From the NCBI GenBank assembly GCA_903835145.1, contig CAILMA010000615.1, positions 1 to 8,773 on the forward strand: DNA of 8,773 nt. Reading direction: 5' to 3'. This document shows positions 1 to 6,678 of this stretch, piece after piece. The DNA is from an uncultured Bacteroidota bacterium. GTDB taxonomy: Bacteria; Bacteroidota; Bacteroidia; Chitinophagales; Chitinophagaceae. Position 1 is the stretch's first letter; each line of letters begins with the position of its first letter. The position numbers and the translations under genes were made by a program. The notes beneath the pieces were generated by a model. The model ran no database searches, was not told the origin of the DNA, and saw only the letters and a list, made by a program, of their open reading frames with translations.

Positions 1-96
1 AACGTTAAAATATAATTTTTATAATCAAAGCGAAGTGCAATATTCACGTTACTTTTCTTTTTTTACACTACTTCCACACCACCTTATAAAATACTC

Positions 97-2880
97 ATGA
101 GAAAAGTACTTTACACAATTATATTCCTTTTGTCTCTGCCGCCAATACTTAGGGCGCAATACACTGTGCAGGGTGTGGTTACGGACACGCTGAATTTTGT
201 GCAGCTACAACATGCGTCGCTGGTGCTTATCCGCACATCAGATTCGGTTATTGAATCCTATGGCCGCTCGGGGCTGGATGGCAAGGTTTCGGTCCAGTTG
301 CCACATGCAGGCAAGTATATCGCGAGGATTACTTTCCCCGGCTTTGCTGATTTTGTGCAAACGATAGACGTGAAAAATCCGGTTACCGATCTCGGCACAT
401 TCCCAATGGTATCGAAGGAGCACCTGCTCAAAGAGTTTGTGCTTACCAAGCAGATAGCAGCAATAAAAATAAAGGGTGACACCACAGAGTACGTGGCTGA
501 TAGTTTCAAAACCCGGGAGAATGCCAACGTAGAAGAACTGCTGAAAAAATTACCCGGCATACAAGTGGATAAAGACGGCAAAATCACGGCACAGGGGCAA
601 ACCGTAGCAAAGGTACTGGTGGATGGAGAAGAATTCTTTTCTGATGACCCTAAAGTAGTTACAAAAGGGTTGCAGGCATTGGCAGTTGATAAGGTGCAGG
701 TATTTGATAAAAAGAGCGACCAGGCAGAGTTTACCGGCATTGACGATGGCGTTAAAACCAAGACCATAAACCTGGAGCTGAAAGAAAGCATGAAGAAGGG
801 ATACTTTGGCAAGGTAGACGCCGGTGCAGGAACCGACAAATACTATCAGGGGCAGGGCATGATAAATGCCTTTCAGGGAAAACGCCAGATATCAGCATTT
901 GCAATCTCATCTACTACTGATAAAGCGGGCCTTGGCTGGAACGAGAACAGTAAGTTTGGCGGTGGTAACGAAAACAATATGATTACCGACGATGGCATGA
1001 GTTATACCTTCTATTCCAATTCTGATGATTTTGCCGGGTGGGATGGTAAGTACAACGGACAGGGCCTTCCGCATACTAATACTGCCGGCGTGCACTTTGC
1101 CGATAAGTGGAATGAAGACAAAGACCATGCAAGCGCCAACTACCGTTACGGCCTTCAGGGTGTGGATTTAAACAGCGGCACTACCACCCAGTACGTGCTG
1201 CCCGGTGGTGGCGGCTCGCTGCAGAAAGACGTAAAAACACAGGCCAGCCTTGGCTATAGGCATGGTGTAGATGCACTTTACGAAAAGAAAATTGACAGCA
1301 ACACTACCGTGAAATTAACGGCTGACGGAGGCCTGAAGCATACCGAAATAGCCTCGAAATTCAACGACTCTACACTTGGTGCCGACAATAACTTCATAAA
1401 CAACAACAAAAGAACCATTGACAGCAAATCTGATGCCCAGTACCTGAATGCAGATCTTGTATTCAGAAAGAAATTTGCAAAGAAAGGCCGTACACTTTCT
1501 ATTGATGTGAAGGAAAATTACAGCCAGTCTACCGCCGACGGGAACCTGAATTCAACACTTTCTTACCTTGACTCTGTAGCGCACAAAGACTCAACAACTT
1601 ATACCAATCAGATAAAGAAAAACAGCTCCGATAAACTTGCATTTTCAGCGAAGGCCATTTACACGGAACCTATTTCTAAAGTCACCTTCCTGGATGTGAA
1701 TTATTCTGTAGCAGTGAACAACAGTGATGCGAAAATCTACTCTTACGATTCTGCAAATAGCAAGGTAAATCCTACGCCTGATAGCCTCTATAGTAGCAAC
1801 TTCAGGTATAACATTACTACCAACAGGGGAGGAATGAGCTTTAAATATGACGACAAAAAAATAAGAGCCAACGTAGGTCTTGACCTTTCTGATGCCAAGT
1901 ATATACAGACTGATTTGTTCCGGGGTACTGCAAGTCTGAGCAAGGATTATTTCAATCTGTTTCCCTCGGCGGGCTTTCAGTATAAATTTGGCAAACAGAC
2001 CAGCCTGAACCTAAGCTACAGAGGTTCGACACAGCAACCTACAATAGACCAGGTGCAGCCGCTGAAACAAAATACTGACCCGCTGAATATAACGATAGGA
2101 AACCCCAACCTGAAACAGTCTTTCACGAACCAGTTCAGCCTTTCTTTTAATGACTACAAAATACTCTCCAGCAGGTATACCTATGTGGGTGTGAATTTCA
2201 GCTCCATAGCCGATGCCATAAGTGCCAGCCAGACCCTTGCTGCAACTGGCAACACTACGCAATACATAAATGTAAATGGCAACTACTCAGGCGATATGTA
2301 CATATCCCGAGGTGCCAAAATCAAAAAGACAAACCTGTATATCGGTACCCACATAAGTTCTGATTTCAGCCATGTGCATAATGTGATTAATGGTGCCAAT
2401 AACATAAGTGATAACAACAGCTACAGCGGCGGTTTTTACCTGAGTTATGAAAAAGAAAACAAGTACTCTTTTGAGTTCAGCCCGAGCTATACCTATAACG
2501 ACAACAAGGCAACCATAAGCCAGTATGCCAATAGTTATTACCTCATCAGCAACGACTTTTCCGCATCGTGGCAAATCACCAAGAAAATAGAGCTCAATTC
2601 ATCGGTGAATGTGATGATAAGGGAAAAGACGCCCGTGTTTGACAACAACAACAATGTGGTGAAATGGAACGCCTATATCGCTAAAAAGATGGCAAAAAAT
2701 GACCAGCTGGAAGTGCGCCTTTCGGTGTTTGACATCCTGAACCAGAACATAGGCTACAGCCGCACAGCGCAAAGCGGCATCATTACAGAAAATACATACA
2801 ACACTATTCGCCGTTATGGAATGCTGAATCTAATCTGGAATTTTAACCACAACCCCGGTGCGACTGCAAAGCCCGAATAA
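97..2880 (+). CDS. TonB-dependent receptor-like outer-membrane beta-barrel protein
   Basis: This 927-residue protein has a clear signal peptide (residues 1-20, hydrophobic core, cleavage after the A of LRAQ). A CarboxypepD_reg-like/CNA-B-like beta-sandwich follows (about 22-105; DGKVSVQLPHAGKY stretch). Next is a plug-like domain (about 120-235) containing GDTTEYVADSF, ELLKKLPGIQVDKDGKI, VLVDGEEFF and KVQVFDKKSDQAEFTGI, which are hallmarks of the Bacteroidota 'outer membrane beta-barrel family' (OMP_b-brl_3). The rest is a long barrel rich in alternating polar and aromatic strands, ending RYGMLNLIWNF plus a 12-residue polar tail. I see no obvious TonB box and no SusD partner next door, so a SusC glycan importer is unlikely. 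It probably forms an operon with the GLPGLI gene 39 bases downstream. The substrate is unknown. The ATG at 97 is chosen because the signal peptide begins there; the leader is A/T-rich without a Shine-Dalgarno sequence. Confidence 0.9.
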   Translation: MRKVLYTIIFLLSLPPILRAQYTVQGVVTDTLNFVQLQHASLVLIRTSDSVIESYGRSGLDGKVSVQLPHAGKYIARITFPGFADFVQTIDVKNPVTDLGTFPMVSKEHLLKEFVLTKQIAAIKIKGDTTEYVADSFKTRENANVEELLKKLPGIQVDKDGKITAQGQTVAKVLVDGEEFFSDDPKVVTKGLQALAVDKVQVFDKKSDQAEFTGIDDGVKTKTINLELKESMKKGYFGKVDAGAGTDKYYQGQGMINAFQGKRQISAFAISSTTDKAGLGWNENSKFGGGNENNMITDDGMSYTFYSNSDDFAGWDGKYNGQGLPHTNTAGVHFADKWNEDKDHASANYRYGLQGVDLNSGTTTQYVLPGGGGSLQKDVKTQASLGYRHGVDALYEKKIDSNTTVKLTADGGLKHTEIASKFNDSTLGADNNFINNNKRTIDSKSDAQYLNADLVFRKKFAKKGRTLSIDVKENYSQSTADGNLNSTLSYLDSVAHKDSTTYTNQIKKNSSDKLAFSAKAIYTEPISKVTFLDVNYSVAVNNSDAKIYSYDSANSKVNPTPDSLYSSNFRYNITTNRGGMSFKYDDKKIRANVGLDLSDAKYIQTDLFRGTASLSKDYFNLFPSAGFQYKFGKQTSLNLSYRGSTQQPTIDQVQPLKQNTDPLNITIGNPNLKQSFTNQFSLSFNDYKILSSRYTYVGVNFSSIADAISASQTLAATGNTTQYINVNGNYSGDMYISRGAKIKKTNLYIGTHISSDFSHVHNVINGANNISDNNSYSGGFYLSYEKENKYSFEFSPSYTYNDNKATISQYANSYYLISNDFSASWQITKKIELNSSVNVMIREKTPVFDNNNNVVKWNAYIAKKMAKNDQLEVRLSVFDILNQNIGYSRTAQSGIITENTYNTIRRYGMLNLIWNFNHNPGATAKPE

Positions 2881-2919
2881 AAACCGCTAACGGTAACGAA
2901 GTACTAATACATCAACAAT

Positions 2920-3645
2920 ATGAAAACAATAGTCGCGATAGTAATTTGTTTATGCAGCATAGCACAGGTGCAGGCGCAATATATTTTTACAGGAAAGATT
3001 GAGTACGAGCGCAAGAAAAATATTCATGGTTTGTACAAGGATGAAGAGTGGTTCGACAAGTACAAAGCGACGACTCAGAAGTTTCTGGTGAACTATTTTG
3101 ATCTCTCCTTTGATACTACGCGCACCTGTTACAAACCTGGAAAGGAAGGCGATGCTGCCACCAGCTGGATGGCACAGGCACCGGCTATGGATAACACCGT
3201 TTACACCGATTTCACCGCCGGAAGGGTAAAGGCAAACAAGACCGTTTACGAGCAGAAATTTTTGGTTGATGACAGTACCCGTAAGCTGGCGTGGAAAGAA
3301 AAAGATGAACTGAGAATAATACTCGGCCACCAATGCCACAAAGCGGTGAGCATCATTTGCGATTCCGTTTATGTAGTAGCTTTTTATACCGAGGATATCC
3401 CGGTGAGTGGCGGACCTGAACTCTTTGGCGGCCTGCCCGGCATGATACTTGAACTCGCCATACCCCGCCTGCATACCACCTGGACAGCCACAAAAATAGA
3501 CCAGACTCCACCGGTAGATGCAGATTATAAAATACCCGAAAAAGGCAAGAAGACCACCCAGAAAGAACTACTGGAGACGGTAAAGGATAGCTTTAATGAC
3601 TGGGGTAGCTCCGGTAAGCGAAACATATTGTGGACCGTGCTGTAA
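2920..3645 (+). CDS. GLPGLI family secreted protein
   Basis: The 241-residue protein has a signal peptide (1-19, cleavage after VQA|Q). It carries the family-defining motif as FGGLPGMILEL (about 169-179; GLPGMI instead of GLPGLI). Other typical family landmarks are GKIEYERKKNI near the N-terminus, YFDLSF (59-64) and ILGHQCHKA (134-142), with a cysteine that is usually conserved. The family is a Bacteroidota-specific secreted or periplasmic family of unknown molecular function, often encoded next to barrel proteins like the one just upstream, so the pair probably shares a transcript. Cys70, Cys139 and Cys147 could allow a disulfide. It ends 15 bases before the convergent stop codon of the cytochrome-like gene. 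No strong terminator hairpin is visible in that gap. Confidence 0.9.
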   Translation: MKTIVAIVICLCSIAQVQAQYIFTGKIEYERKKNIHGLYKDEEWFDKYKATTQKFLVNYFDLSFDTTRTCYKPGKEGDAATSWMAQAPAMDNTVYTDFTAGRVKANKTVYEQKFLVDDSTRKLAWKEKDELRIILGHQCHKAVSIICDSVYVVAFYTEDIPVSGGPELFGGLPGMILELAIPRLHTTWTATKIDQTPPVDADYKIPEKGKKTTQKELLETVKDSFNDWGSSGKRNILWTVL

Positions 3646-3660
3646 AGGGTACGGACCGCG

Positions 3661-4050
3661 TCAGTTGTTTTGAGCACCTTGCTGTATCCAGTACTTAAAA
3701 AGCAAGATTTGAGAACTGCTCAGCAAGCTATTCGGAGCTTTTGGCATTATGCCCGATGCAAGCTCTACATAAAGCAGGCTTGCTGTTGCGTTGTCCGTCT
3801 TTACCAGACCCTTAGTGGCGATTGTGGTATATGCGGCACTGCTGTCAAAGTTCATATTATCCCCTTTGTTTGTTGCGCCGGAGTGGCAGCTCGAATTCAG
3901 GGCACAGCTCGATTTTAAAATCGGCTGAATATCTTTTTGGAAGCTTACAGTAGGCACCACATCATTGGGTTCATGAACACAGGACAGCATCGCTACAGTA
4001 ACTATTACTACCGCAGCGATGCATGTCAATGTTTTTAGTTTACTCCTCAT
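3661..4050 (-). CDS. small cytochrome-c-like lipoprotein, non-canonical haem motif
   Basis: A 129-residue protein is read from the ATG at 4050. A longer start at 4080 would place ten polar/Cys residues ahead of the basic n-region, so it is less likely. The N-terminus MRSKLKTLTCIAAVVIVTVAMLSC looks like a signal peptide with Cys24 as possible lipidation site. The body has the layout of small Bacteroidota/planctomycete-type cytochrome c domains: VSFQKDIQPILKSSC (35-49), then CH at 55-56, a candidate distal Met in GIMPKAP (Met102), and the end motif FKYWIQQGAQNN. The haem-attachment segment reads C49-ALNSS-C55-H56, that is CX5CH rather than CXXCH, so covalent haem binding is uncertain. Its start lies inside the end of the MbnP-like gene (overlap ATGAGGAGTAA, 11 bases), suggesting translational coupling. 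By analogy with MbnP/MbnH pairs it may be the redox partner of that protein; this is inference. Confidence 0.75.
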   Translation of the reverse strand: MRSKLKTLTCIAAVVIVTVAMLSCVHEPNDVVPTVSFQKDIQPILKSSCALNSSCHSGATNKGDNMNFDSSAAYTTIATKGLVKTDNATASLLYVELASGIMPKAPNSLLSSSQILLFKYWIQQGAQNN

Positions 4051-4837
4051 AATGGAACAGTTGCTGCATGTTATTTGCAATAGTATCCGCTATACCCGGC
4101 CGCAGGGAATGGCTATCGGTACTGTCCTGTGTTTTGAAGTCAATAGGAAACAACAGCGCCCCGTAGTCGCAAATGATGTGAATGTATTGCGTGCCCCCGG
4201 CAACGAGCGTATACGGCAGGTAAGATGCATAAGCACCGGTGCCGCGGGTAGGCATGGTTATGGATTTCAAGTGGCTTGAACCGCCTATTTCGTAAGAGAA
4301 ATGAACAAGGTTTGTACCAATTTGTCCTAAAGTAGTATCAGCAAAACCCTGAAGCTTCATGAACATGTAACCCTGCGCTGTATTGCCATACCACATGCTG
4401 CTATTGGCAAGGGGGCTGCCAGGGCTGTAGCTGGAGGGGCTGGTGGCATTCGCACTCGCATCAAGCCCAACATTAAAAGTTACAGAGGTGTACACGCCAA
4501 CGGGAGCGGTGCCTATTATGTACTCCTCGCTGTCCAGGTCTTTAAGAATGTAGGCGTTCGGTATCGTGTAGCTGGTACCCTTTGCATTTTGAAGGGTTAC
4601 ACCTGAAATGTAGAACTGGGGCACAGTGAGCCCGAAATGCCTGCCAGTGGCATCACGGTAAAGAGCCGTAGAATCATCAACCTCGTTAGTATCGATATTG
4701 GTATGAAGGTGAAAGTAAAAAGTCCCTGTTGCTGCGCTGTCGGAGCTGGTTTTATGGCAGGATGTGCCGAACAAGACAGATAGACCGGATATAATTATGC
4801 CAAGGGCGATAAACGATTTTATGTTTTTAGATTTCAT
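4040..4837 (-). CDS. MbnP-like copper-binding family lipoprotein
   Basis: This 265-residue protein matches the MbnP-like pattern. There is an early strand FYFHLHTNID (40-49), then TGRHFGLTVPQFYISGVTLQ (64-83), NAYILKDLD (94-102), a PVGVYTSVTFNVGLDASAN segment (112-130) and SSMWYGNTAQGYMFMKLQG (146-164). MbnP proteins are periplasmic or surface copper binders usually paired with a haem enzyme, MbnH, that oxidises a tryptophan; here Trp149 lies in the corresponding MW...GY segment. The N-terminus is hydrophobic and reaches Cys27 (LFGTSC), a plausible though imperfect lipobox, so it is probably a lipoprotein. His43 and His45 in HLH are candidate metal ligands. The ATG at 4837 follows an A8 tract and no Shine-Dalgarno sequence. 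It lies 30 bases after the Met-rich barrel and overlaps the cytochrome-like gene, so all three look like one operon. Family assignment is from motif memory, not a search. Confidence 0.78.
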   Translation of the reverse strand: MKSKNIKSFIALGIIISGLSVLFGTSCHKTSSDSAATGTFYFHLHTNIDTNEVDDSTALYRDATGRHFGLTVPQFYISGVTLQNAKGTSYTIPNAYILKDLDSEEYIIGTAPVGVYTSVTFNVGLDASANATSPSSYSPGSPLANSSMWYGNTAQGYMFMKLQGFADTTLGQIGTNLVHFSYEIGGSSHLKSITMPTRGTGAYASYLPYTLVAGGTQYIHIICDYGALLFPIDFKTQDSTDSHSLRPGIADTIANNMQQLFHYEE

Positions 4838-4867
4838 TTTTTTTTGAGTTTTTTCGGGATTAATTGT

Positions 4868-6007
4868 TTAGAATTTATACTGCAGCATGGCCATGAAGTT
4901 GCCATATGCCGCCATTTGCGTACCATTCAGGTTTTGGTACAGTGGTATACCATATTCCACCTGGAGTCGAAATTTCTGTAGTACCGGTTTTTTGAAGTTG
5001 AAGGTCAGTCCGGCATACAGCGTGCTCCATTTGCCGCCGGAGTTAGTGGCATCGGCAGTGGGGTCGCCCCTGAGGTTGTAGGGGTAGTTTATGGCCGGGT
5101 CTGCACCGGTTATTTTATCCATAGCTACGAACTCCCCCCTAAGTGTTCCGGTTAAGAAGGGAAGCAAGGCATGACCTGCCCAAATGTTCAAGTGGCCTGC
5201 GTTTCCAGTCTTGTAGCCATTGGCATTTTTATTGAGTTTTATATCGCCACCGGCCTCGGCACCCAGCGAAAATGATTTCAGGTTGTGCAGGTAAGTAATG
5301 GCAGGCAGCAATGCCCATGATCCTGTGCCAGGCTGCATATCGTAGCTCAGTCGCTCGTTATTACCCAGTACCGTAACGCCATTGGCATTAATACTGCCGG
5401 TAGGTGCGCTTACGCCAAGGCTTCCGTTTAGTTGACTGTTGGTCTTAGCGGCAATGCTATAAAGGGCATAGAGCCGGGTATCGGCAATGCCATCGGCACC
5501 GCACTTCATTACGTTGCTGCCGGGGGGGCAGCAGCTCAGTGGCTGGTCGGCGGTCATGGTCATATCATTTGTAACATAGCCACCCATCCCCATCAAAGAC
5601 AGGCGGTCGGTAACACCATACATCACCATTACCATATGCATCTGCATGGTCATTTTTTGCGGCGACATAAGGTATTGTTTATAGAGGTCGTCAGCACTGC
5701 GGGTGCTGGTGCCCATTCGGTCGCCCTTCATGCTCATGTTCATGTACTCATAGGCCACCATCCACTCTTTTTTTGCGTGTATATGGGCGGTCATGATGCC
5801 GGCAGGCGTTGTAAACTCGCCACAGCAGCACCCGCTGTTGCAGGTGGCAGCACCGGCTATAGCGGGTGCTGATTTATTTTCAGGGTTGTTGGTCCCTTGC
5901 TCTAAAGCTGAATTATTATTGGACTGCGCCAAACCCGACAAAGGCTGGTAGCAGATTAAGTTCAGAAATAAAGCAAGAACAAACAACTGTTTGTTTTGCA
6001 GTTTCAT
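4868..6007 (-). CDS. Met/Cys/His-rich outer-membrane barrel, putative metal transporter
   Basis: A 379-residue protein with a signal peptide (1-27, ending SGLA|Q) and a linker of about 25 polar residues. A cysteine cluster CNSGCCCGEF (56-64) and IMTAHIHAKKEWMVAYEYM (71-89) follow. Between residues 72 and 151 there are 17 methionines, including alternating MTMQMHMVMVM (119-129). A second Cys group lies at 159, 160 and 169. The C-terminal half is ordinary barrel-like (repeated amphipathic strands, GIPLYQNLNG near the end) and finishes with QYKF, the terminal aromatic typical of outer-membrane barrels. It resembles a Bacteroidota/Proteobacteria barrel family, sometimes annotated simply 'transporter', found in heavy-metal clusters with the signature 'W-M-x-x-Y-x-Y-M-x-M-x-M'. 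A role in copper binding or efflux is inferred from composition and neighbours. It heads the barrel/MbnP/cytochrome operon; a palindrome lies 13 bases upstream of the ATG. Confidence 0.82.
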   Translation of the reverse strand: MKLQNKQLFVLALFLNLICYQPLSGLAQSNNNSALEQGTNNPENKSAPAIAGAATCNSGCCCGEFTTPAGIMTAHIHAKKEWMVAYEYMNMSMKGDRMGTSTRSADDLYKQYLMSPQKMTMQMHMVMVMYGVTDRLSLMGMGGYVTNDMTMTADQPLSCCPPGSNVMKCGADGIADTRLYALYSIAAKTNSQLNGSLGVSAPTGSINANGVTVLGNNERLSYDMQPGTGSWALLPAITYLHNLKSFSLGAEAGGDIKLNKNANGYKTGNAGHLNIWAGHALLPFLTGTLRGEFVAMDKITGADPAINYPYNLRGDPTADATNSGGKWSTLYAGLTFNFKKPVLQKFRLQVEYGIPLYQNLNGTQMAAYGNFMAMLQYKF

Positions 6008-6020
6008 GATTGATTTTTAG

Positions 6021-6036
6021 TTACCCTTCAGGGTAA
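6021..6036. promoter_or_regulatory. perfect 7+7 palindrome in leader of Met-rich barrel gene
   Basis: TTACCCT-TC-AGGGTAA lies 13-29 bases upstream of the ATG at 6007. In the - strand transcript it can fold as a 6-bp stem closed by UGAA, next to the translation start. As DNA it could be a dimeric regulator site. The - strand reading contains AATTACCC, a core also present in the divergent region at 6604-6611. Operator versus RNA hairpin cannot be decided by reading. Confidence 0.5.
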
Positions 6037-6063
6037 TTGAAATAAATGGAATGATTACAGCCC

Positions 6064-6124
6064 GATGCAAAAATGTGAACCGATAATGACCTCATTGCGC
6101 CATTGCAGCGGATGCAAAAGTGTG
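6064..6124. repeat. imperfect direct repeat pair GATGCAAAAnTGTG
   Basis: Copies at 6064-6077 and 6111-6124 match at 13 of 14 positions and start 47 bases apart, inside the 200-base gap upstream of the Met-rich barrel. Read on the - strand each contains CAnnTTTGCATC, one base off the Bacteroidota -7 consensus TAnnTTTG. They could therefore be alternative promoter elements for the - strand operon or regulator sites. No convincing -33 TTG was found at the right spacing. The rest of 6008-6207 shows no gene. Confidence 0.4.
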
Positions 6125-6207
6125 CCAGAACGAGGCTACTTTTTTAGCTTGTACGCTAAGGGCAAGAGTCAATTAAACCGGACAATTCAGCTCAGGGAAA
6201 AGGCAAC

Positions 6208-6579
6208 TCAGGCTGTTGGCGGATGGAAAACTGTGTGATAGTAGGTGTGTAATGAAGTTTCATCACGATTGAAATATTCTTTCAGGATTTCAATCGGTTG
6301 AAAACAAACGATATGGAACTGAGGATAAGTACAAAATAAAGTGACTACCTCAACATTCTTTTGGTTTCTGCTGGTAGGTGCTTGTTCCTTCGCTTCTTTG
6401 GCGAGTTTCTTTTTAAGGTAGCACTTACCGCAGCATTTCATCTGGGGCTTATCGCGGTTTTCGCAAAGGTTCTTCGCAATGTAGTCCCTTCTCAAATAAA
6501 AATCTGCCAGGACTACCGCAACACTGTTTGTTTGCAGCAGTATACTCACGCAGATGATGAAAGAAAGGATACGTTTCAA
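6208..6579 (-). CDS. small Cys-rich membrane-anchored protein (KPQMKCCGKCYL motif)
   Basis: The 123-residue protein has a TTG start at 6579. No in-frame ATG or GTG exists between the upstream stop (6643-6645) and the hydrophobic segment, and the next Met is residue 47, inside the motif. Residues 5-25 form a signal or anchor helix. Then comes DYIAKNLCENRDKPQMKCCGKCYLKKKL (32-59), with Cys39, Cys49, Cys50 and Cys53. Further Cys (83, 92) and a His-containing tail (His111, 115, 119) follow. I recall similar short proteins with N/DKP...C.GKCYL in Bacteroidota near metal genes, but the function is unknown. The Cys group is a candidate site for a thiophilic metal; a disulfide role is the alternative. 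It is divergent from the HMA gene (99 bases between starts) and on the same strand as the Met-rich barrel operon, though 200 bases separate them. Confidence 0.78.
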   Translation of the reverse strand: MKRILSFIICVSILLQTNSVAVVLADFYLRRDYIAKNLCENRDKPQMKCCGKCYLKKKLAKEAKEQAPTSRNQKNVEVVTLFCTYPQFHIVCFQPIEILKEYFNRDETSLHTYYHTVFHPPTA

Positions 6580-6589
6580 AACTTTACGA

Positions 6590-6597
6590 TAATTTTG
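6590..6597 (+). promoter_or_regulatory. candidate -7 box TAATTTTG for the HMA operon
   Basis: TAATTTTG is a full match to the Bacteroidota -7 consensus TAnnTTTG. It is oriented toward the HMA gene and leaves a leader of about 75 bases. It sits 11 bases beyond the TTG start of the divergent gene, so the upstream part of the promoter would lie inside that gene. A clear -33 TTG is not visible (closest is TTTC at 6574-6577). The tandem repeat at 6601-6622 would lie over or just after the transcription start. Confidence 0.4.
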
Positions 6598-6600
6598 ACA

Positions 6601-6622
6601 TAAAATTACCCGTAAAATTACC
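6601..6622. repeat. tandem TAAAATTACC repeats in divergent intergenic region, possible operator
   Basis: TAAAATTACC occurs exactly at 6601-6610 and 6613-6622, a 12-base period. A near-inverted copy, GGTTAATTTTA (one extra T), is at 6641-6651. The repeats lie between two divergent genes and just downstream of the candidate -7 box, where a repressor of both directions would bind. On the - strand each copy reads GGTAATTTTA, itself close to TAnnTTTG, so part of the repetition could reflect - strand promoter elements. A role is inferred from position and repetition only. Confidence 0.5.
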
Positions 6623-6678
6623 GGAAATAGGTGATAATTAGGTTAATTTTAATAAAAAATTCCAAGAACCCCATTAAT

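Noticed and set aside
13..57. Possible -7 boxes TAATTTTT (13-20) and TACTTTTC (50-57) upstream of the 927-residue receptor gene
   Set aside because: Each misses the final G of TAnnTTTG, and no TTG lies at the right distance in the visible sequence; the region is simply A/T-rich.
2883..2894. Small inverted repeat ACCG-CTAA-CGGT between the receptor and GLPGLI genes
   Set aside because: A four-base stem with no T-run is too weak for a terminator; the 39-base gap fits co-transcription.
3634..3657. Possible bidirectional terminator between GLPGLI and the cytochrome-like gene
   Set aside because: Only CCGT/ACGG pairs across a 12-base loop, and there is no T-run on either strand.
4050..4080. Longer start for the cytochrome-like gene, adding ten residues
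   Set aside because: It would bury the basic n-region of the export signal behind polar and Cys residues and lengthen the overlap with the MbnP-like gene.
5432..5872. Open frame opposite the Met-rich barrel, giving a His/Ala/Gly-rich product
   Set aside because: It is the antisense shadow of the barrel's Met/Cys/Gly codons; it has no export signal or family resemblance.
6139..6161. Hairpin AGC-TTGTAC-GCT beside a T-run as terminator of the small Cys protein gene
   Set aside because: The T-run is on the wrong side for the - strand transcript (it reads as A's after the stem), and the stem is short.
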